Positions 1-3,666 of a stretch of 8,025 bases of DNA are shown here, piece by piece. A model generated the notes under the pieces. It had not been told where the DNA came from and searched no databases. It was given only the letters and a program-made list of their open reading frames with translations. A program made the translations under genes and the position numbers. The number at the start of each line of letters is the position of its first letter. Within the stretch, counting starts at the first letter, position 1. The stretch is from Candidatus Bathyarchaeota archaeon. GTDB taxonomy: Archaea > Thermoproteota > Bathyarchaeia > Bathyarchaeales > DTEX01. The stretch is taken from assembly GCA_003601725.1 (NCBI GenBank), contig PIYJ01000084.1, positions 1 through 8,025 of the forward strand, in the 5' to 3' direction.

Positions 1-185
1 CCCTCTTTGAATTCAGGCCATACTGAAGACCAGTACTTCTCCATTGCCTCTGGATGCTCCCAAACATCAATCTCCTTCACGATTACGTCTTCACCGAAAT
101 CGCCCATGATCTCCTTCAGTTTTTCCAGCCAAACCAGATTGTTGGCGCAGGTAGGGGTATACAAAACCTCAACTTTAACAACCAA
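1..185 (-). CDS. Thioredoxin-fold-like protein, 3' end cut by window edge
   Basis: Reading leftward from a TTG at 185, the frame stays open for 61 codons to the window edge. It begins MVVKVEVLYTPTCANN and continues through a VIVKEIDVWEHPEAM segment. A beta strand, then a T-P-T-C turn at residues 10-13 and a helix, resembles the start of thioredoxin-like domains, but the usual CxxC is CxxN here, so a disulfide reductase role is doubtful. The TTG start is chosen because an in-frame stop lies at 219-221 and a TATA-like element at 214-222 sits about 26-30 nt upstream, which predicts a nearly leaderless mRNA; a GGGGG tract lies 9-13 nt before the start. It is divergent from the acetyltransferase gene. 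Function is unknown. Confidence 0.6.
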   Translation of the reverse strand, partial: MVVKVEVLYTPTCANNLVWLEKLKEIMGDFGEDVIVKEIDVWEHPEAMEKYWSSVWPEFKE

Positions 186-212
186 AGAAGAGCCCCCGCA
201 AAATTTTCGAAT

Positions 213-224
213 GAATATTTAAAG
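213..224. promoter_or_regulatory. Shared divergent TATA region
   Basis: The A/T block GAATATTTAAAG reads as a TATA-like element on both strands (TATTTAAA rightward, TTTAAATA leftward). About 26 nt downstream on the plus strand falls just before the ATG at 251, and on the minus strand just before the TTG at 185. Both genes would therefore be close to leaderless and would compete for the same element. Inferred from spacing only. Confidence 0.45.
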
Positions 225-250
225 ACTCTAGACATAAAAGATTTGTTTTG

Positions 251-748
251 ATGGGTATGACCTTGGTGATTAAGGACCTGTGTGAAGAAAATCTTGATGA
301 TCATCCGTGCTTCAGATATATGGGGACTACTGAAAGAACGATCTCGATGACTAAGGAATGGCTTAGAAAGGTATACTCAAAATTCGGGTCATGCGTGAAG
401 GTAGCTTATCTCGACGGGAAGCCGGTGGGAATGATTCAATACGCGCCTATGGATATCTTTCCTCATGTCAACCGCCCTGACGCGCACAAAACGATTCTCA
501 TCCATTGCATATACATCGCTGAAGAACATAGGACGAAAGGAATCGGAAGAAAACTAATGGAAAACCTGATCGATGATCTGAGAAAGCCGCATCCATACTT
601 GGATGGCGAGAGATTTGAGAAAATAGAAGTCCTAGCTGGAAAGGATAGACCGGGACCGGCTGGACCAGTAGAGTTCTTCGCTAAGATGGGATTTAGGACT
701 GTTAAGCATCTAGGAAGCAACGATCTCCTCATGGAGTTTCAGCTTTAA
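251..748 (+). CDS. GNAT family N-acetyltransferase
   Basis: About 165 residues. The acetyl-CoA binding motif of the GNAT fold is visible as beta strand IHCIYI followed by EEHRTKGIGRKLM (R-x-x-G-x-G pattern, residues about 92-103), and the C-terminal part has PVEFFAKMGFRTV, the usual GNAT strand/helix with F-x-K-x-G-F. It should transfer an acetyl group from acetyl-CoA to an amine; the acceptor cannot be read from the sequence. ATGs at 251 and 257 and a TTG at 248 are all possible starts; 251 fits best with the TATA region at 213-224 for a leaderless transcript. The motif set resembles the acetyltransferase half of YoaP-type proteins, which carry an extra C-terminal domain that is absent here; this comparison is from memory and tentative. 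Confidence 0.85.
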   Translation: MGMTLVIKDLCEENLDDHPCFRYMGTTERTISMTKEWLRKVYSKFGSCVKVAYLDGKPVGMIQYAPMDIFPHVNRPDAHKTILIHCIYIAEEHRTKGIGRKLMENLIDDLRKPHPYLDGERFEKIEVLAGKDRPGPAGPVEFFAKMGFRTVKHLGSNDLLMEFQL

Positions 749-780
749 TAGATGCTACAAGTTTGAGCAAGCGTCATTAA

Positions 781-891
781 ACGAAGATTCTGTTGATGGA
801 AAGCGCAGAATAGAAGATCGCTGCTGAGGAATCTGGTTTCTCCGCTAAAGAGGTTACAGAAGAGATTAAAGGAGGAGATGGTAAAAAATAA
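781..891 (+). other. Codon-like stretch in frame with the superoxide reductase, interrupted by stops
   Basis: Between the acetyltransferase and the superoxide reductase, the reductase's own frame reads as plausible protein from 781 to 888 (ending ESGFSAKEVTEEIKGGDGKK), broken by a TAG at 811-813 and closed by a TAA at 889-891. That TAA directly precedes an in-frame ATG at 892. A GGAGGAG sequence at 871-877 looks like a ribosome binding site but is too far from the favoured ATG at 907. This could be a decayed small gene, a leader peptide, or chance. I do not recognise the peptide. Confidence 0.25.
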
Positions 892-906
892 ATGTGGAAT
901 AATAAA

Positions 907-1284
907 ATGACCGAGTTGAAACAGATTTATAGATGTAACATTTGCGGTAACATCGTTACAGTCTTGCATGCAGGAGTAGGGGAGCTTGTTTGTTGCGGCC
1001 AACCAATGGAATTGCTCGTGGAGAAAACTGAGGAGACCGGTTTAGAAAAGCATGTCCCAGTAATAGAAAAAGCCGGAAACAAGGTGAAGGTTAAGGTCGG
1101 CAGCGTTCCGCACCCAATGGAACAGAATCACTATATTGAATGGATAGAAATAATTGCCGACGATAAGGTTTACAGAAAATTTCTGATACCAGGAGATAAG
1201 CCTGAAGCAGAATTCGAAATAACAGCGGAGAAAATAGAAGCTAGAGAATACTGCACGATTCATGGATTATGGAAATCAAAATAA
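907..1284 (+). CDS. dfx: Superoxide reductase (desulfoferrodoxin, two-iron class)
   Basis: 125 residues from the ATG at 907. It reduces superoxide to hydrogen peroxide without releasing oxygen, an oxygen defence typical of anaerobes. The N-terminal desulforedoxin-like Fe(Cys)4 site is complete: C10, C13, C29, C30. The catalytic Fe(His)4Cys site is complete: H49, H69, H75, H119 and C116, and the E47-K48 pair next to the active site is present. These numbers coincide with those I recall for the Desulfoarculus baarsii enzyme, which supports starting at 907; an in-frame ATG at 892 would add MWNNK. The protein is probably cytoplasmic and needs an electron donor such as rubredoxin, not seen in this window. 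Upstream signals are weak (GTGGA about 8 nt before 907), so expression control is unclear. Very confident in the family. Confidence 0.96.
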   Translation: MTELKQIYRCNICGNIVTVLHAGVGELVCCGQPMELLVEKTEETGLEKHVPVIEKAGNKVKVKVGSVPHPMEQNHYIEWIEIIADDKVYRKFLIPGDKPEAEFEITAEKIEAREYCTIHGLWKSK

Positions 1285-1310
1285 ACATACAAAAGCGATA
1301 TCAACAAGAT

Positions 1311-1341
1311 CTTCCCTTTTTTACATACTCTCAATTTTTTC
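1311..1341 (+). terminator. T-rich terminator after the superoxide reductase
   Basis: Two runs of six T (1317-1322 and 1335-1340) follow the stop codon by about 30 and 50 nt. T-runs without a strong hairpin are the usual archaeal termination signal. The opposing gene converges here. Confidence 0.5.
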
Positions 1342-1359
1342 TAAAAAACCTCGTAGAAA

Positions 1360-1380
1360 AAACATATATAAACTATTTAA
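1360..1380. promoter_or_regulatory. Orphan TATA-like element between convergent genes
   Basis: ACATATATAAAC followed by TATTTAA forms a strong TATA-like sequence, near-symmetrical so it could work on either strand. No gene starts downstream on either side: the plus direction would run antisense into the 3' end of the NifX-like gene, the minus direction into the 3' end of the superoxide reductase. It may be only A/T-rich spacer or drive an antisense or small RNA. Confidence 0.2.
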
Positions 1381-1381
1381 A

Positions 1382-1394
1382 GAAAAAAAGGGGT
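1382..1394 (-). terminator. T-run terminator of the leftward NifX operon
   Basis: On the minus strand a CCCC then seven T (1389-1383) lies about 30 nt past the stop of the NifX-like gene. It is a typical archaeal poly-T stop signal and faces the terminator of the convergent gene. Confidence 0.5.
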
Positions 1395-1422
1395 AGGATA
1401 TTTACGTTTCACGAAGCATTTA

Positions 1423-1773
1423 TCAGCCGAACTCTCGAAGAACCTTTTGGACAGCCTCTTTTACTGTAGTATTAGCCTCAACATTGAACTTTTTTATTTG
1501 ATTCTGCTCCAGCAGAGTTGACACGCCTAGACCGAACTCTCTAGCCGCAACAGCGGTTACACCCATATCGGAAAGCATCTTCACAACTATCGGTCCAGCT
1601 CCATGCTTATACGATGCAGCAGGGTTCTCCACGACCTCCACGTTGACGATGGACCCATCAGCGATCTCTAAAATCGTGAACCTCTCAGATCTGCCGAAAA
1701 CGTCTGAGACTGAATCCTCTAAACCTTTATCTCCCTTCGTGGGAATTGCAATCTTCATCTTACCCAATTTCAC
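1423..1773 (-). CDS. NifX/NifB-type dinitrogenase FeMo-cofactor biosynthesis domain protein
   Basis: 116 residues from a GTG at 1773, or 111 from the ATG at 1758, where the family-typical MKIAIPTKG begins. It is a single PF02579-type domain: N-terminal strand KIAIPT, the signature VSDVFGRSERFTI (residues 22-34), ENPAASYKHGAGP with the conserved His, and the helix/strand GVTAVAAREFG. Members bind or carry Fe-S or FeMo cofactor precursors, but most stand-alone archaeal copies have no nitrogenase and an unknown cargo. The GTG overlaps the end of an overlapping open frame; GGTGA lies 3 nt before it, a short spacing, so the ATG at 1758 is a real alternative. It is the last gene of the leftward operon that starts at 2519. 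There are no cysteines, so any metal would be held through His or by a partner. Confidence 0.9.
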   Translation of the reverse strand: MKLGKMKIAIPTKGDKGLEDSVSDVFGRSERFTILEIADGSIVNVEVVENPAASYKHGAGPIVVKMLSDMGVTAVAAREFGLGVSTLLEQNQIKKFNVEANTTVKEAVQKVLREFG

Positions 1774-1818
1774 TTTTCACCCATCTTGGTTCTTAACCAA
1801 CTTTGTATACCACGCCTC

Positions 1819-1905
1819 TTAGTCCTCCAGCCTTTTACTGATTCGGCCCGCTGTTTCCTCAAAGAGTTCTTTAAGCCTTCCGAGATCCGCTGTTTCCCGG
1901 CCCAT
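1819..1905 (-). CDS. Possible 28-residue peptide MGRETADLGRLKE...
   Basis: An ATG at 1905 opens a 28-codon frame ending with TAA at 1819-1821. The product is charged and looks helical (LGRLKELFEE, then ISKRLED), much like the coiled-coil tails of other proteins in this cluster. An in-frame TAG two codons upstream bounds it, and AGGGG directly abuts the ATG, so no normally spaced ribosome binding site is seen. It sits 34 nt after the 69-residue protein and 45 nt before the NifX-like gene, in a stretch that would otherwise be a 166-nt hole inside an operon. It may be a free small protein, or the detached C-terminal tail of the 69-residue protein. Uncertain. Confidence 0.35.
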   Translation of the reverse strand: MGRETADLGRLKELFEETAGRISKRLED

Positions 1906-1939
1906 CCCCTAGATTTAGATCTTAGACTCCGAATCGAAT

Positions 1940-2149
1940 TTAATAGATGTAAGGCGCCGCATAAAATCTCGGCCAATACCGGGTATAGTACGGAAGACCC
2001 CACGCCGCTCCAACATATGGCAAGTTAAAGAGGGGATAAGCCCACCACCATCTAGGCAGCCATGGGAACCATCTGCAGAATAGATAGGGGTTGCCGAATC
2101 CCCTACCCCAGCCGAACCAGAAGCCTCTGCCAAACCATCCTCTGGGCAA
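1940..2149 (-). CDS. 69-residue aromatic/glycine-rich small protein
   Basis: Starts with TTG at 2149, preceded by GGAGG at 2163-2159 with a 9-nt spacer, which decides the start. By my count the protein has 10 Trp, 9 Tyr and 8 Phe in 69 residues, 7 Arg, one Cys, and no Asp, Glu or Lys. The N-terminus is MPRGWFGRGFWFGWGRGF, the middle has RWWWAYP, and the end is APYIY. It has no signal peptide and no clear transmembrane helix because prolines and arginines are spread through it. Similar low-complexity Gly/aromatic proteins accompany NifX-like genes in anaerobes, as I recall, but no function is known. It begins 16 nt after the gene for the coiled-coil protein, so the two should be co-translated or at least co-transcribed. 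Confidence 0.7.
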   Translation of the reverse strand: MPRGWFGRGFWFGWGRGFGNPYLFCRWFPWLPRWWWAYPLFNLPYVGAAWGLPYYTRYWPRFYAAPYIY

Positions 2150-2165
2150 ACAGTTCTGCCTCCGC

Positions 2166-2519
2166 TTACTTGCTTAGCTCCTCAAGCCTCTTCCTCATTG
2201 CTTCCAGCTGGGATTCTAGCATCTTAACTTGCTGTTCAAGCATCTGCTTCTCTTGTTCTTTTGTTAGCTGCGGGGCGAAGGACGTTGGGAATGATGTTGG
2301 AGCTGCTTGAGCTCCTGTCGGCGGCGTGGTTGTTGGAGGAATCATTGTCGGAGCAGCCGTTTGCAGCCACTGCATATACTGTGGAAGGAGACCGCTTTGT
2401 AGCAGCCATTGGGCTGTAGGCGGAAGGGGGGATCTTCCCAGCCATCCGGGTGAGAATCCGAATCTTATCCATCCTGGAAGCCCGGTTAAGTAATACATAT
2501 ATCTGTGTCTGTAACCCAT
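2166..2519 (-). CDS. Small protein with aromatic N-terminus and DUF5320-like coiled-coil C-terminus
   Basis: 117 residues, ATG at 2519, with a near-perfect archaeal ribosome binding site GAGGTGA (2533-2527) at 7 nt. Three parts are visible: residues about 1-50 with YYLTGLPGWIRFGFSPGW and a PPTAQWLL segment; a Pro/Thr/Ala-rich linker (about 50-84, PPTTTPPTG); and a heptad-like coiled coil 85-117, from TKEQEKQMLEQQ to KRLEELSK. The coiled coil matches the tail of the NifX-like protein at 3037-3630 in 18 of 33 positions. It is the first gene of the leftward operon and is transcribed away from the DUF134 regulator. The linker plus tail suggests an oligomerising or docking adaptor for the NifX-like proteins. 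Function is unknown; placement in DUF5320 is from recall. Confidence 0.8.
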   Translation of the reverse strand: MGYRHRYMYYLTGLPGWIRFGFSPGWLGRSPLPPTAQWLLQSGLLPQYMQWLQTAAPTMIPPTTTPPTGAQAAPTSFPTSFAPQLTKEQEKQMLEQQVKMLESQLEAMRKRLEELSK

Positions 2520-2537
2520 TCTTTAATCACCTCTTTT

Positions 2538-2551
2538 TGTGATTATGCACA
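2538..2551. promoter_or_regulatory. Operator-like box 1, TGTGATTATGCACA
   Basis: Imperfect palindrome TGTG-N6-CACA, 25 bp (start to start) from an almost identical box 2. It lies where the leftward operon's transcription should begin, just upstream of its ribosome binding site, so a bound protein would block that operon. Its reverse complement matches the box before the second NifX-like gene in 12 of 14 positions. Confidence 0.6.
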
Positions 2552-2562
2552 TTATTCAATTA

Positions 2563-2576
2563 TGTGAATATGCACA
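2563..2576. promoter_or_regulatory. Operator-like box 2, TGTGAATATGCACA
   Basis: Differs from box 1 by one base (A for T at position 6). It ends 5 bp before the rightward TATA box of the DUF134 gene and covers the region where the leftward TATA element would fall (CATATT on the minus strand). Binding here could repress both directions, including autoregulation of the regulator. Confidence 0.6.
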
Positions 2577-2580
2577 GAAA

Positions 2581-2590
2581 CTATATAAAC
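2581..2590 (+). promoter_or_regulatory. TATA box of the DUF134 gene
   Basis: CTATATAAAC is centred about 35 nt before the ATG at 2621, predicting a transcript start near 2612 and a leader of about 9 nt. Confidence 0.6.
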
Positions 2591-2620
2591 GTTGTGGTTC
2601 AAATAAAGTAGAGAATAGCA

Positions 2621-2920
2621 ATGTTGAGGCGGAGACGCAGACGTGGACAAAAGGGGAGAATTCCTAAGCCGATAAGACTAGGCGTTCATCCGCACATAAG
2701 CACCTTCATCCCCTACCCACAGACCAACCTAACGCCGATCTACCTAGAGCCTGCAGAACTGGAGGCATTGAGGCTTGTAGACTTAGAAGGCCTATCCCAG
2801 GAAGACGCGGGGGTTCGAATGGAGGTCTCCAGGGGAACAGTATGGAGGCTTCTTCAAAGCGCCAGAAAGAAAGTCGCTCAAGCATTAACGGAAGGAAGAC
2901 CGCTTATGATCGAGTCCTAA
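2621..2920 (+). CDS. DUF134 (UPF0251) family helix-turn-helix protein, likely local regulator
   Basis: 99 residues. The N-terminus is strongly basic (six arginines at 3-8, then GQKGRIPKP). From about residue 39 the DUF134 core follows: PIYLEPAELEALRLVDLEGLSQEDAG, then the recognition helix region MEVSRGTVWRLLQSARKKVA (67-86), similar to sigma region 4-type helix-turn-helix, and a short tail GRPLMIES. Members of this family often sit beside NifX-like genes and are presumed DNA-binding, but I know of no proven targets. This copy has no cysteine, whereas bacterial members I recall carry a Cys pair near the N-terminus. Location between two NifX-like units that share operator boxes makes it the obvious candidate to bind those boxes. 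The ATG at 2621 fits the TATA box spacing. Confidence 0.9.
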   Translation: MLRRRRRRGQKGRIPKPIRLGVHPHISTFIPYPQTNLTPIYLEPAELEALRLVDLEGLSQEDAGVRMEVSRGTVWRLLQSARKKVAQALTEGRPLMIES

Positions 2921-2972
2921 CTTTTAGACCTGAAGGGAAGATGCGATGAAGAGAGAAGCATTCGTAAAAAGA

Positions 2973-2980
2973 TTTAAATA
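2973..2980 (+). promoter_or_regulatory. TATA box of the second NifX-like gene
   Basis: TTTAAATA lies 26 bp before about position 3002, the expected transcript start. It is directly followed by operator-like box 3. Confidence 0.55.
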
Positions 2981-2984
2981 TTTT

Positions 2985-2998
2985 TGTGCGTAATCACG
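2985..2998. promoter_or_regulatory. Operator-like box 3, TGTGCGTAATCACG
   Basis: Same motif as boxes 1 and 2 in inverted orientation (12 of 14 matches to the complement of box 1). The inner arms TGCGT (2987-2991) and ACGCA (2996-3000) form a perfect inverted repeat around AATC. It sits between the TATA box and the predicted transcript start, a classic repressor position in archaea. Confidence 0.6.
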
Positions 2999-3000
2999 CA

Positions 3001-3022
3001 ATTGTCAATCCAAGTAGACAAT
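3001..3022 (+). repeat. Inverted repeat ATTGTC-N10-GACAAT at predicted 5' end of mRNA
   Basis: Six-base arms at 3001-3006 and 3017-3022 flank 10 bases. It begins at the predicted transcript start and ends directly before the GGAAGTGA ribosome binding site. It could be a second operator or a small 5' hairpin; six A/T-biased pairs alone are not strong. Confidence 0.35.
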
Positions 3023-3036
3023 GGAAGTGAAAATGT

Positions 3037-3630
3037 TTGAAGGTTGCTGTTTCCGCATCTGGACCGTCGCTAGACGCATCTGTGGATCCGCGTTTTGGAC
3101 GATGCGCATATTTCGTCATAGTTGAAACCGACACCATGCAGTTTGAAGCCATACCAAACTCAGCGCAATATGCCGGTGGAGGAGCTGGAATACAGGCGGC
3201 TCAAACAGTAGCAAGCAAAGGCGTACAAGCAGTCTTAACGGGGAATGTTGGCCCCAACGCTTATCAAGCCTTAGCGGCCGCTGGAATCCAAATTGTGACC
3301 GGAGCTTATGGAACTGTACGAGAAGCCGTGATGAAGTATAAGCAAGGAGAATTAAGAAGCACATCAAGTCCCACTGCCCCCATGCATTATGGTATGGGCG
3401 GCGGCTACGGCATGGGCATGGGTAGAGGTCGTGGAATGGGTATGGGACGAGGCATGGGTATGGGACGAGGAATGGGAGGATACCAGCAGCCGGCATATCC
3501 TGGATCTGTCGCGCCGCCTACTTCTCCAATGACAAAGGATCAGGAAATTCAGATGTTAAGGAATCAAATGAAAAATTTGCAAGAACAGCTGGAACAGATT
3601 AAGAAAAGGTTGAAGGATCTAGAAAAGTAA
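3037..3630 (+). CDS. NifX-like protein with Met/Gly/Arg repeat and coiled-coil tail
   Basis: 197 residues, TTG start at 3037 with GGAAGTGA (3023-3030) 6 nt upstream; the ATG at 3033 is out of frame. Residues 1 to about 108 are a PF02579 domain: MKVAVSASGPSLDASVDPRFGRC with C23 in the signature, the NSAQYAGGGAGIQAAQ segment and LTGNVGPNAYQAL. Residues about 116-146 are a low-complexity GMGMGRGR repeat rich in Met, Gly and Arg, which could bind soft metals or RNA, or serve as a flexible arm. A Pro-rich hinge leads into a coiled coil 165-197 (TKDQEIQMLRNQ to KRLKDLEK) homologous to the tail of the protein at 2166-2519. The domain normally carries Fe-S or cofactor precursors; the cargo here is unknown. 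It is followed 36 nt later by the radical SAM gene. Confidence 0.9.
   Translation: MKVAVSASGPSLDASVDPRFGRCAYFVIVETDTMQFEAIPNSAQYAGGGAGIQAAQTVASKGVQAVLTGNVGPNAYQALAAAGIQIVTGAYGTVREAVMKYKQGELRSTSSPTAPMHYGMGGGYGMGMGRGRGMGMGRGMGMGRGMGGYQQPAYPGSVAPPTSPMTKDQEIQMLRNQMKNLQEQLEQIKKRLKDLEK
3409..3480 (+). repeat. In-frame tandem repeat encoding GMGMGR units
   Basis: An 18-bp unit GG(A/C)ATGGGTATGGGACGA occurs twice in perfect tandem (3433-3450, 3451-3468) apart from one third-position change, with a partial copy after it and diverged copies before. The near-identity at DNA level suggests recent duplication, so length may vary between strains. Confidence 0.75.
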
Positions 3631-3666
3631 AGAGGATTAAACTTTTCGATTTTTGAAGCGTCAAGA

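Noticed and set aside
811..813. TAG read as pyrrolysine upstream of the superoxide reductase
   Set aside because: A single TAG in a short doubtful frame, with no pyl gene in view, is not evidence for recoding.
1770..2003. Open frame of 77 codons on the minus strand whose stop overlaps the GTG of the NifX-like gene
   Set aside because: It runs antiphase through the end of the well-supported 69-residue protein, is arginine/serine-rich without recognisable pattern, and has no ribosome binding site that I can see.
1915..2133. 72-codon minus-strand frame rich in Gly/Ser
   Set aside because: It is a shifted reading of the aromatic small-protein gene, which has the better start signal and ends cleanly within the operon.
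2538..2576. Two similar 14-bp repeats considered as a mini CRISPR or iteron array
   Set aside because: Repeats are too short, only two are adjacent, the spacing is 11 bp, and a third copy sits in another promoter; operators explain this better.
3116..3496. 126-codon minus-strand frame opposite the second NifX-like gene
   Set aside because: A shadow of the GMGMGR repeat and NifX coding sequence with no start signals or family features.
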